From positions 164,518 to 186,014 of the forward strand of contig BQKZ01000081.1 of the NCBI GenBank assembly GCA_036244855.1: a DNA stretch of 21,497 bases. The letters run 5' to 3'. Source of the stretch: Temnopleurus reevesii. Taxonomy: Eukaryota > Echinodermata > Echinoidea > Temnopleuroida > Temnopleuridae. This document shows, piece after piece, positions 10,068 through 18,637 of this stretch; position 1 is the first letter of the stretch, and every line of letters begins with the position of its first letter. The notes below the pieces were generated by a model, which did not search any database, had not been told where the DNA came from, and saw only the letters and a program-made list of their open reading frames with translations. The position numbers and the translations under genes are program-made.

Positions 10068-13000
10068 GTGAGGATGATGAATTTGATTTATATAGTATAT
10101 TTTACAAAGTACGGCCTTATTGCAGAATACCCCACCACACGGTTAAGCCTATAAAAGTAGACTACATAAATGTGTATGCCTCGTTCTCAAAATGGTGGGG
10201 TATTCTGCGATTGTTCCCAAAGTACATATGAACACAAAGTAATGGCACATTATTAATAAAGATACAAAACTAACGTTCAAAGAATATGAATTAAGAAAGG
10301 AATAAGGGGAGGTTGAGAGATACGACAATTAATACATGTTACTGTTAGTCCAGTGGAGGACCATATGAGTTACCATCTCTCCCCCATCCCCCTGTTAAAT
10401 CTGTATCATATTGATTTTGTGCGTCAAATGATTATATTGATCAATTCCGTGGGTTTTCTCAGGGTAAGCTGATCTTTTTCAAGCAATTTGCTTATAAAGA
10501 TAAATCTTCTTCTATTATTCATATGTAATACACTGTATGCCTTTGATTTTTACAGTATGCCATCTCAGTTTGCAGTATTTTTCTTAAAATTCATTTTTTT
10601 TTTAAATAACTCGTTGTCAAATGATATAATAGTGTGGATTTATATAGCGTTTTTCCAGTCAGTTTTGACTGCTCAAAGCGCCTTCGATATTATTACCTGG
10701 TCACTGGATGGCAATTCAAGCCTCGCATCAAGGCATAGACACAAGGCAAATAGGTGTCCACACCATCAGATAATGTGCTGCTGTCTCCTACTAGTCCCCA
10801 ATCACACCTTGGTAGAGTGCAGCTTTGTAGATAAATTTCTTGCTGAAGGAAATTAATGCCATGGGTGGCACTCAAACCGCGGCCCTCTGGTTGAAAGGCG
10901 AGAGCCAGGTCCACTACTCCATAATGCTTCCACATGAATTATGTTATTTTGTCACATAATTTTGTTTTCTTATGTTATTCATATCTGCATGTCGATGTGC
11001 CTTCTAAAAACCCAATTCCGTCAAATTCTGATACTGCTCCAGGTATGGAGGTACCACATCCCATCTAACAGGTGGCATCTACTCACCAACGAAGGCGAAT
11101 CTCACTTCCGTCTCGCCTCCATGTCGGCCATCTTGAAAGGAAAGACGTTACTCATCTACGGCGGCACAAGCTTTCCGTTTGGCTACCAAAGCACCAACAA
11201 GATCAGCTTGTACGATCTCAAGAAATTGCAGTGGCACCACAAACCAGAGAAGGATGAGCAAAAGCCCATTAGGAGCTATGGTCAAGTAAGTTTTTAACTA
11301 TAGTCAAACCGGTCTGTAGTGGCCACCCAAGGGAGACAGAAAAAGTGGCTACTGTAGGCAGGTGACCTCTGTAGACAGGTTCTATAACACACATTTTCAT
11401 CTGGAGGGAACCAATTTACTTGGCCACTATAGGCAGGTGGCCACTATAGACAGGTTGCCGCTAAGACAGGTTTGACTGTATAGAATGAAAAAATGGTAGA
11501 TTACCTTTTATAAGTACACAAAGACAGAGACGAAAGATTTTGAAAAGCGGTAGTACATAGTCTACTGTAATGCTGAAATCTGGAGAATTGGCAATATATG
11601 AAATCTTGTAATAGGATTGATATATATGATACAACTCTTTTAAATATCAATATAGATTTCTAGTCTAAATTTCTTTCAATCAGGTTTTGAAAATAGAACA
11701 CTGTAGAAAGCTTTATCTGGAATTTTATCATGAATCTCATTACATTAGACCTCTATGTAGCCCTGGTATGAAAGATTATATGCAGGGATACCAACCAAAC
11801 TTCAGATTCTTTGTCAATTTCGTTTTGATGAAGGTTACCAAACTTAATAGATGTCAGCACTTATTCAAAATGTAAAAGTACCAGCATGCATTTTGTGGGT
11901 TGGCATGACTGATGGTGATTCATGAAAACTGATTAGTCTATGACTACTGATACAGTCAAACATGTCTATAGTGGCTACCCAAGGGAATAACAAAAAATGG
12001 GAGCTTTGGACAGGTGATCTTTATATAGAGGTTCTTTAGCACACATTTTCATCTGGTGGGAACTAACTTCGGTGGTCACTGTTGATGGATAGTCACCATA
12101 AATAGGTGGCCACTGACACAGGTTTGACTGCACACTTAAAAGATCGTATGTTTGTCAAGAATTTACTTTTTTTTTAAAAGTTTGACAAGAACTAGACAAA
12201 GTTTGTTTTCTTATCTTAATGGTTGTAAATTGTGAAAATGAATTAGACCTATGATGTAAAAAAGCAAACAGAACGTGGTTGTCAAGACTAAACCCGTACA
12301 CAGAGCAAGCAAATGAGATCTAATGGAGATAAAAACAAACTTGTATCTTTCCAGGCAATAGCAGCCATAGGCCCACATCTCTATGTCTATGGAGGGACGA
12401 CTGGATGGGTGTACTGTTCAGACGTTCACAGATGTAATGTTCAGACTGGTGTGTGGGAGAGAGTATTTAGCGAAGAGGAACATGCAACGGCGCTCATCAA
12501 ACAGCGCCGACAAGGGAGCAATGCCGTTCCGGAAGCACGTTACAGGCATGAAATGATGAGCGATGAGAAGAGGCTTTACGTCATTGGAGGTGGTACTTCA
12601 GATCAAGCCTTCTCACTAGAAAAGGTGAGCAATGGAATTAATTTCTTAAACCCTCTTCATGATAGGAATTATTTTACAGCAAATTAAGTAACATTTATTC
12701 CTTAAACTGGAAGCATTAGATTGTATGCAATTCTATTTCAATTTGATACAATGTAACTAAAATGCCCCTCCATTATTTTATCGAATCACCGTGTGGGTTG
12801 AAAATTGAACAAAAAAATGAATAAAATTTACTCAGAAATATAATGATTTTTATCATTTTTGCCAATATCGCAATTTTTACAATCATAGTGATGATATTCC
12901 TTTTGAAAATTATCTGCATCAAATGACAAATGGGGACGCAATCACAATGTGCAGATTGTGTGTATAGTATATATATTTTGCTCTCTCTGTAATTTACATT

Positions 13001-16000
13001 TTTTTTTATTGACCATTCATTAGTACAATCATTCTATTAGGTGAAATATAGTAGTAATGAGGGCATAAACACCAAGTTCTATGATCTCTGAGTATTAGAT
13101 AACAGCCTTGAAGAGTTGGAGCCAGCAAAGTTACATAATACAAGCTTCTGTAAAGATTCTTCATTCCATTATCCAAAATATATGTTCTTTTCCTATTCAG
13201 TTGCATGCATTTGACACAGAAAACAAAGAATGGGAACTATTGGAAACACGGCCTGATAGTTTACATGGATTCCCAGGTGCTAGGCGCTGCCATGGATGTG
13301 CTCAACTGGGCAAAGGTTGGTATAAATATCCTATTGGGCGGATTCAGGGTTCGTTAGTGGGGGGGGGGGTGAAGCAAGCAGTTTGTTTGACTTGATAGAA
13401 GGCTTAAAGGGATAGTTCTTTCTAGTATTTATTATAGCACATTTTATAGTCCCATCCTTCCTGAGAACTTTGCGTTTTATTTCATCAAAACAAGTCAACT
13501 AATAGTCAGATTATACCCTGTTTTGTTAAATGGCTCCTGCCCACTGCCATTTGCAATTCCAATCAATGGGCAGAAAATGATTACTCCAAAATACTGATAA
13601 TATCTTAAAGGGACGTACCTTGCCATCAGGCTATTTCGTGGCCAAATGCTGGACAAATTGGCCACATGCCCTACATATTCTGATCGCATAGTACGTCACA
13701 GCTCCGGCGGGGAATTTCAATGTGGCGCTTTGCAGTGGAAGAGATTATTGCCCTGAGCCAACAATTTGATTTCAGATTTACAACTTGCACCCTGACATTT
13801 TTCTGGAATATTCATGCTTATTCATTGAGAAATATCTAAGTTCTAATGAAGGCAAGAAATTTCTGGGGTGAGCTATCCCTTTAATAGTCTACATGGTTTT
13901 CAAGGTCCTAGGTGCTGTCATGGATGTGCTCATCTCAGCAAAGGGTAAAAAAAAAAATCCTTTCCTACCGATTGCTTACGGTCCTCACTACTTCGCACAT
14001 TAGTAAAAATCCCAATAGGTGGATTTGAGACTTGTTGTTGTGAGGGGTGGGAAGCAAGCAGTGGGAACTACATAATAATAATTAATAATAATTGTACATT
14101 TATATTGTGCAAGTTCTATAGGAATATACTCAACTGCGCATAACAAACAATAATAACATTAAACAATAGTAGTAGAGTACATGTAAAATAACAACGTAAT
14201 CTACTCAAAGGTATCCCTAAATAGATGGGTTTTAAGGGCTGTTTTGAATGAAGCGATTGATGGGGCAGAGCGAATTTCAAGTGGAAGGTCGTTCCAGAGT
14301 TTTGGCGCGGCACTGACAAAGGCACGATCACCTAAAGTGGTTTTGGTTTTACGGGAGGGGAGTCTGAGGAGCATGGAGTCATGGCTGCTACGAAGCAGCC
14401 ATGGTTTTCCAGGTCCTAGGTGCTGTCATTGATGTGCTCATCTCAGCAAAGGGTTAAAAACACCTTTCCTACTAATTGCTTACAGTCCTCACAACTTTGC
14501 ATAATCATTTCAGGAGCAAAACACAATTAATTCCATGAAGTAGGGAGCTGATTCTTAGTGATGCAATTACAGCGCAAGTAAAGTTTTGGTAAAAGCAAAT
14601 ATTTTTATTGTCCAATGTTGTCTTCAAATCTATATAAAATGAAATATAGTATCATAAGCATATTGCACAAAAGATTGTGCAAAAAATGAATGAGTGTTGG
14701 AAAAGCTATAACCTAAAATGTGCAAATTATTTTAGCGTTGGGTCCCCCGATGCTAATTCAATATTTTCTTTCTTGATAAAGGACAACTTTTCATGCACAG
14801 AATTTGTTGAAAATTTCATAGTTTTATTTTTGTGTATACCTTTTTATCATTTTATTGTCAAATCTCAGAAATAACTTTGTATATGCCTGATAACAAGTAA
14901 AATATTGTTATAACCAAGAGAGGGCGCTAAATATGATTTAACGGTCAAATTCAAATTTTCAAAAGAATCTTTTCATGAAAAAAAAAGGTTTGGTCTCAAA
15001 ATATCTATAAGAATTATATGTCATGATAAACATAAAAAAAATTCACATCTTTACCAAAACCATAATTGGACTTTGAAATGAGTGCATCTAGTCAGAGTTT
15101 GCTTTGGTGTGATGAAAATATTCTTTCATAAATATGAAGAATTCTGGTGCAGGATAAAAAAAAACATACATATAGGATAAGATATTCCAAATCCTTTTCA
15201 ATAAAAATATTGTAACTGCCAATACTCCAAATTATCTATGAAGAATTTAATGATTAAACAATGCTTTTTCTGCATGCTTTTAAATTGGTTGTAAACATGA
15301 ATGAAGATAGCCACCCTTGGACTCATTTTTTTTCCTACAGTTGGTTACATCACTGGTGGGTTCGATGGTCAAACCATCTTTGAGGATATATGGAAGTTAG
15401 ACCTGACAACACTTCAATGGACCAAGCTAGAAACAAAGCTGCATAAACCAGTCTATTTCCATTCGTCAGCTATAAATCCAGTAAGTAAATTGTTTTTACC
15501 AAAGTTTAGACAACGATTAGACAATTTTGATTTGTCTCAAAATCAAAGTTAATATTTCAATCGGCCAAATTCTCTTGTATTTTGTTGCATAAAAAAACTG
15601 CTCTCGTGGATGACTTGCTCTAGTATTTTTCCGTCACTGTAATACAAGTACTTGCATTGCATGACATATATCACGGCTAGATATCCAAATAAGATTATGT
15701 GCATTGAAAATCCTAAGGGTGGGTAGCATCCCCTGTCTTCAAGATCATTTTAGAACGCTTTGAGAACTGCATATCATTATTATTGCTTTGCATTTCATAC
15801 CTCTGAGGGAGTTCGGTATTGTAGCGCAGACTGACTTCTGTATTCTGTAAGGATAAAATTCGAATTTTTTCCTTCACCTGTTTGCTCCAACGTGCAGAAT
15901 GGCTGCCTTTTCATACACGGAGGAGTCCTTGACGCAAATGGAAAGAAACGTAGCGACACGCTGACCAGGGTATGGGTGCAGGTGCCGTCTCTCCTCCAAA

Positions 16001-16107
16001 TGGCATGGAACCGGTTCCTCTCATGCCTCCGGGACCCCAACGGTATCAAGAAAGAGACCCTGCAAGCTTTGGGTGTGCCTCCATCATTGCTACCGGACAT
16101 TGGTTGA
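9906..16107 (+). CDS. KLHDC10: KLHDC10-like kelch-repeat protein, predicted CRL2 substrate receptor (gene span, 6 exons, N-terminus missing)
   Basis: Six plus-strand exons (9906-10067, 11043-11285, 12355-12624, 13201-13315, 15341-15480, 15898-16107) join in phase into ~379 residues ending at a TGA. Kelch signatures appear in order as YLLGGYNPD, IYGGTSFPFG, VYGGTTGW, VIGGGTSD, YITGGFDG and FIHGGV, consistent with a six-bladed propeller. ARSGH, RYRHE, FPGARRCHGC and PVYFHSSA match the vertebrate KLHDC10 pattern as I recall it (442 residues in human). The C-terminal VPSLLQMAWNRFLSCL resembles the Elongin-binding BC box. From family knowledge, KLHDC10 (fly Slim) is a CUL2 E3 receptor for C-terminal degrons, including alanine-tailed products of ribosome quality control, and modulates PP5/ASK1 signalling. 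The N-terminal ~60-90 residues lie in exon(s) not identified. Orthology rests on recalled similarity. Confidence 0.88.
10122..10208. repeat. Small foldback element, 16-bp perfect arms
   Basis: GCAGAATACCCCACCA at 10122-10137 is repeated inverted at 10193-10208, with ~55 nt between. Arm-loop-arm layout in the first visible kelch intron suggests a short MITE. No clear target duplication is visible. Confidence 0.7.
10617..10922 (-). mobile_element. tRNA-derived SINE with LINE-like 3' tail
   Basis: On the minus strand the 5' end shows CCTGGCTCTCGCC (box A-like) and GCGGTTTGAGTGCC (box B-like). A ~200-nt body follows, and the 3' end is AAAACGCTATATAAATCC running into ACACTATTAT. The ATATAAAT...TATTA tail is shared in form with the LINE 3' ends at 3283 and 14069 in this window, the usual sign that a SINE borrows a LINE's machinery. 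It sits in the first visible kelch intron, opposite strand to the gene. Confidence 0.7.
11043..11285 (+). CDS. KLHDC10: KLHDC10-like exon b
   Basis: The acceptor CTGCTCCAG and donor GTAAGT bound 81 codons in phase 0. It begins VWRYHIPSNRWHLL, passes LASMSAILKGKTLLIYGGT and ends IRSYGQ. The family counterpart of the last motif is RIYGQ, at the same splice position relative to the next blade. Confidence 0.93.
11301..11478. mobile_element. Tc1/mariner-like MITE, 178 bp (copy 1)
   Basis: Terminal inverted repeats are TAGTCAAACCGGTCTGTAGT and, at the right, AGACAGGTTTGACTG; both ends are flanked by TA (11299-11300, 11479-11480). Internal GGCCACTATAGACAGGT words repeat. TA duplication with CAGT-type ends points to the Tc1/mariner superfamily. 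No coding capacity. Confidence 0.75.
11953..12130. mobile_element. Tc1/mariner-like MITE, 178 bp (copy 2)
   Basis: CAGTCAAACATGTCTATAGT at the left and CACAGGTTTGACTG at the right, with the same internal layout as the copy at 11301 (both have ACACATTTTCATCTGG). The left TA is intact; the right flank is CA, so the target duplication has mutated. Both copies lie in the same kelch intron and the same orientation. Confidence 0.75.
12355..12624 (+). CDS. KLHDC10: KLHDC10-like exon c (two kelch blades)
   Basis: The acceptor TCTTTCCAG and donor GTGAGC bound 90 codons in phase 0. It contains LYVYGGTTGWVY, a charged loop (EEEHATALIKQRRQG) that seems longer than in the vertebrate protein as I recall it, then ARYRHEM and LYVIGGGTSD. 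The longer loop between blades is the main departure from the family. Confidence 0.93.
13201..13315 (+). CDS. KLHDC10: KLHDC10-like exon d
   Basis: The acceptor TATTCAG begins LHAFDTENKEWELL; the exon ends GARRCHGCAQLGK plus one base before GTTGGT. The donor is non-consensus after GT, but only this cut gives phase 1 and joins TTGGTTAC of the next exon to give GKVGYITGG. The last ~60 bp of this exon recur twice in the following intron as decayed copies. Confidence 0.88.
13408..13880. mobile_element. TTAA-flanked MITE, 473 bp
   Basis: The left terminus is AGGGATAGTTC and the right GAGCTATCCCT (inverted: AGGGATAGCTC), with TTAA on both sides at 13404-13407 and 13881-13884. TTAA target duplication is typical of piggyBac and Kolobok transposons; AGGGATAGTTC-type ends are known from abundant animal MITEs. 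It separates kelch exon d from the first decayed exon-d copy. Confidence 0.78.
13884..14068 (+). pseudogene. Decayed partial duplicate of KLHDC10 exon d (copy 2)
   Basis: ATAGTCTACATGG... to CAGCAAAGG matches the last ~61 bp of exon d at about 51 positions, and the following intron sequence also matches (AAATCCCAATAGGTGGATT, GGAAGCAAGCAGT). It starts mid-exon without an acceptor. The RRCH motif has become RCCH, and the potential donor is shifted by one base, so use as an alternative exon would break the frame. Confidence 0.8.
14069..14398 (-). mobile_element. 5'-truncated LINE, intact C-terminal ORF end and (ATT)n-like tail
   Basis: The minus strand translates without a stop through SRKTKTTLGDRAF, SAAPKLWNDLPLEIRSAP and FKTALKTHLFRDTFE, then stops. 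This is the diagnostic end of CR1/L2-like LINE ORF2. The 3' end GCACAATATAAATGTAC runs into an ATT-rich tail at 14070-14095. It lies between exon-d copies 2 and 3, antisense to the kelch gene, and is better preserved than the LINE at 3283-3720. Confidence 0.82.
14399..14516 (+). pseudogene. Decayed partial duplicate of KLHDC10 exon d (copy 3)
   Basis: CATGGTTTTCCAGGTCC to AGCAAAGGG differs from copy 2 at about two positions over ~55 bp, and the shared downstream part (TTTCCTAC.AATTGCTTAC) shows copies 2 and 3 are closer to each other than to exon d. GGA is changed to TGA, an in-frame stop. Its left edge abuts the LINE fragment. Confidence 0.8.
14517..15340. other. Rest of KLHDC10 intron d-e
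   Basis: AT-rich intron sequence with no additional recognised element or exon. The pyrimidine tract of exon e closes it at 15325-15340. Confidence 0.6.
15341..15480 (+). CDS. KLHDC10: KLHDC10-like exon e
   Basis: The acceptor TTTTTTTCCTACAG and donor GTAAGT bound 140 nt. It completes the split valine codon and encodes GYITGGFDGQTIFEDIWKLD, then LQWTKLE and KPVYFHSSAINP, matching the DIWKLNLQTFQW and PVYFHCAAVTP segments of the family. Confidence 0.93.
15898..16107 (+). CDS. KLHDC10: KLHDC10-like terminal exon (last blade, BC-box-like C-terminus)
   Basis: The acceptor CCAACGTGCAG opens NGCLFIHGGVLDANGKKRS. It continues RVWVQVPSLLQMAWNRFL, the predicted Elongin B/C-binding helix, and ends in LLPDIG before TGA at 16105-16107. 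It is 70 codons including the stop. The C-terminal ~25 residues fit the place of the Cul2 box but are poorly conserved by eye. Confidence 0.92.
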   Translation, partial: NGCLFIHGGVLDANGKKRSDTLTRVWVQVPSLLQMAWNRFLSCLRDPNGIKKETLQALGVPPSLLPDIG

Positions 16108-16634
16108 TGATGGTGATAAAAATTACAATTGACGTTGATGAACGCTTATAACCTTGAGTGGATAAACTCAAGCATTGAGAGCAATGTTCCAGCTGGATGC
16201 GAAAACTGGAGTCAGACTCTCCACACTTGGAAGAAATTTAGATTATCGTCAGCCTAGTATATTTATGATCCCGCAGTCTAGAAAAATATTCTTCGTTTTA
16301 ATCCATAGTGTTCATTTGGCATTGTCAAAAATTACACTGTAGATGATTTTTTATTTGTTAATTTCAATTCCTACTATCAGCAATATATGTTTTATTGTTA
16401 CAACCCTTTGGATGTGAGCTATTATCACTGAAATTTGGGAATTTGAACGCGTCCCACAGACAATCACATCTAAGGATACATTTTTTTTACAGCCCAGGAA
16501 TGAGGAAACACCATTTTTCTGATAAACTAAGTTTTGTATTGTCAAAGTCTAACGTGATACATTATTGGAGAGATGAAAAGCCAACTTCATATGCAATAGC
16601 ATCGTATTATAATACAATATCGACTGGTCTTGAG
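16108..16634 (+). other. 3' flank of KLHDC10-like gene
   Basis: Probable 3'UTR start. It has a perfect 7-bp stem (CTTGAGT / ACTCAAG, 16153-16159 and 16166-16172) with a 6-nt loop 45 nt after the stop, and a 12-nt palindrome GTATTATAATAC at 16604-16615. I found no AATAAA or ATTAAA before 16635, so the polyadenylation site is unknown. TTTTTTTTACAG at 16482-16493 looks like an acceptor but leads to no recognisable exon. Confidence 0.5.
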
Positions 16635-16731
16635 GGAGACACAACATTTATGGCCCCGAGTAGAATCGTATTGCCCGAGTCGAAGACGAGGGCAATACGA
16701 TTCTACTCAGGGCCATAAATGTTGTGTCTCC
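16635..16731. repeat. Long near-perfect hairpin, ~42-bp arms, 13-nt loop
   Basis: GGAGACACAACATTTATGGC starting at 16635 is mirrored by GCCATAAATGTTGTGTCTCC ending at 16731; the arms continue through TAGAATCGTATTGCCC / GGGCAATACGATTCTA with one mismatch. The loop GAGTCGAAGACGA is itself partly self-complementary (GTC..GAC). It lies ~20 bp outside the left inverted-repeat arm of the Crypton region. Confidence 0.93.
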
Positions 16732-16752
16732 TGAAAGAGATAGTCCATATTG

Positions 16753-16777
16753 TTATTATTAACCACATCAGACATCT
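16753..16777. repeat. Left arm of 25-nt inverted repeat enclosing the Crypton
   Basis: TTATTATTAACC then ACATCAGACATCT; its reverse complement matches 18756-18780 at 23 of 25 positions. Pairing extends to GAGC/GCTC with a one-base bulge. Confidence 0.85.
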
Positions 16778-16911
16778 AGAGCGAACATGAAATCCATTGA
16801 AATAGAAGGGTAAACTTACCAGCATTTCTTGCTTGATGAAATTACTATGAAGATCCATCCCCTTTGCATTCCAAATGATAAGAGATATGTAAAAGGTTTC
16901 CAAACATATGG

Positions 16912-16917
16912 TTTATT
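16912..16917 (-). terminator. Possible poly(A) signal for the Crypton frame
   Basis: TTTATT on the plus strand reads AATAAA on the minus strand, 107 nt beyond the recombinase stop at 17024-17026 and inside the left inverted-repeat arm. Context in an AT-rich region makes chance possible. Confidence 0.4.
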
Positions 16918-17023
16918 CCACGAACAGTCAAACTTGATAAAAATTCTTGAAGGACAGAAACAAATTGAAAACATGAGCTCCAAACACAACGCATTTACAT
17001 ATTTACACATGTTTCTCTCTTCT

Positions 17024-18453
17024 TTAGTTGAAGTAATTGATTGTTACCGAGCAGTTGTTCAAGATGAACGGTGAGCGCTGTGTATGACTGCGGGTACTGG
17101 TACTGGTTGTGGTATTCCTGTGGGTATTTGTAATTGTGGTATTTCCTGTGGTATTATCTATCGGCTGCACGACAGAAACTTGCTCGGTTACCTCAGTCAA
17201 CATTGATAATTGAGAGCTAGTGAATTCAAATTCAAATTCTCCATCAACATCATTGACATCAAAGTTCAAGTTAGAGTTGGGCTCCTCTTGGTGGACCTCA
17301 ACTACTGGTACAGCCACTGGTACATGTAGATCAACATTTTCAGGTTCTGCTCTTGTGTTGTCCATGCCCCCTAGCTGAGACTTGCTGCCAAGAGCTTGAG
17401 CAATGGCATCAGACATGTTCTTCTTCTGTTTGCCTGAAACGCGACCGGTGTATATTGACAGGCTTGTTTCATTGTTGTGGCCACTAACTTTGCATATTTC
17501 TCGATTTGCAAATCCAGCCTTGTCCAGAATTCCAATACATGTTGATCTGATGCAATGATTTGTGTATTTTTTGGACAAATTGGCTTTCTCAGATAGCTTA
17601 CTCATTCTGGTGCCCAAGGTGTTCTTTCCAACGGGGATCTTTTTGTACCACGGACCTTCGTTCGGACGGTCTTTCATAGGTGTCTGAAATAGAGACTCAC
17701 ATACTGGGTTCAACTTTGCCATGTACTTCTTGAACGACCTGACTGGACAAGTTGGGCTGCTGGGATCTGCGTACATGCGAACGCCATCGGCTCTTGACGA
17801 GACATTATCTTCTCTAGTTTTTTTCGTAAGTTCATCTCGAACTTGAGTAACATATTCACGGCCATTCGCATCTACTTTCACTTCAAAGTGATCCCGATGC
17901 AAGTTTCTAAGATTCTCCCTTCCTCGTCAACACAAGTATAGACTAAGTTCAAACCATACCTTAGCCTGTAGCCCTTCTGGGGTTTCCTCATCAAAAACTG
18001 GTGAGCTGTATAGTTTCTTAATGTCCTCTGGATCAATCGCCTCATGATGTTGACGATCACCCTTCCCCATTTTCTTCAGCTGTACCAAGGCTGCTTTAAA
18101 TACGATGTTGGCATTAGTAAATTCTGCATCTTTGGTGATATCAATTATCTCTCTATAAATTGATTTCAAATACCTGTTCAAACCAGCTCGGATGCTGTTA
18201 AGAGTTGCAGTTTTGTAATGAGTGCCATCGGTCTGACGTACCTCAACGTAGAATTTCGCGAGAACAGAGGCAAGAGTTTTTTGTCCACAGTTTCCAAATC
18301 AAGCTGAAAATTTTTTTCCGCAATATTCTCCTTCAGAATATTGGCTGCTTGTTTAGTTGCCCTCTTAGTATTTTCAGCGTTCCTATCTTGCAAAATTCCA
18401 TTAAATTCATTGTCATCGAACGAAGCAAACCGCTTCGAACTGTGGGCTGCCAT
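17024..18453 (-). pseudogene. Crypton-like tyrosine recombinase (KIAA1958/DUF3504 type), broken by one frameshift and one stop
   Basis: An intronless minus-strand frame of ~475 codons starts ATGGCAGCC (A at -3). It opens with the family's N-terminal pattern (RFASFDDNEFNGIL, then NTKRATKQAANIL), has a core with LNSIRAGLNRYL, and ends FILNNCSVTINYF, a recurrent C-terminus of animal Crypton proteins. Tyrosine-recombinase residues seen: RGREN (box I Arg), NHCIRST (HxxR, His codon 17557-17555), SGHNN and SIYTG (nucleophile Tyr codon 17452-17450). Breaks: the frame changes at a six-T run (18277-18282), and an in-frame TGA lies at 17929-17927 just before RGREN. Cryptons are DNA transposons that move by tyrosine recombinase; vertebrate KIAA1958, ZMYM2 and QRICH1 carry domesticated relatives. 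Both breaks could be real decay, or the homopolymer one an assembly error. Confidence 0.85.
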
Positions 18454-18567
18454 GTTTGTTTACAATCTGATGTCAAAGTTCACAAAATGCCCAGGCACTT
18501 CGCGAGCGCAATGCACAAAACCTACCGGTCCTGATCGCCTGCGCTGAATTTATTTTATGCACGTAAA

Positions 18568-18608
18568 CCAATGGCAAAAGTGGTTTCTCGCGAGATCGCG
18601 ATCGCGAG
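18568..18608 (-). promoter_or_regulatory. Candidate promoter: CCAAT box plus TCTCGCGAGA and TCGCGATCGCGA palindromes
   Basis: CCAAT at 18568-18572 (ATTGG on the gene strand), a perfect TCTCGCGAGA at 18586-18595 and an adjoining 12-nt palindrome TCGCGATCGCGA at 18596-18607, all 115-155 bp upstream of the recombinase ATG. TCTCGCGAGA is a known core element of TATA-less CpG-rich animal promoters, bound by BANP in mammals. The local CpG density contrasts with the AT-rich surroundings. Function here is inferred. Confidence 0.55.
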
Positions 18609-18637
18609 TGATTGCTGTCCTCATTTTCGGATGTGAA

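Noticed and set aside
10488..10856. 122-codon plus-strand open frame with hydrophobic start
   Set aside because: Its second half is the antisense of a tRNA-derived SINE and the first half is AT-rich intron; no family features and it lies inside a kelch intron.
13884..13946. Alternative or mutually exclusive exon of KLHDC10
   Set aside because: It starts mid-exon without a convincing acceptor, and its donor would change the splice phase.
14244..14432. Plus-strand frame covering the LINE fragment and an exon-d copy
   Set aside because: The antisense strand encodes the conserved LINE C-terminus; the plus frame is a shadow running into the TGA of the decayed exon copy.
16816..17010. Extra minus-strand exon downstream of the Crypton stop (CTGGTAAGT donor-like site at ~16816)
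   Set aside because: The Crypton family is intronless here, its typical C-terminus is already complete at 17024, and the peptide is unrecognisable.
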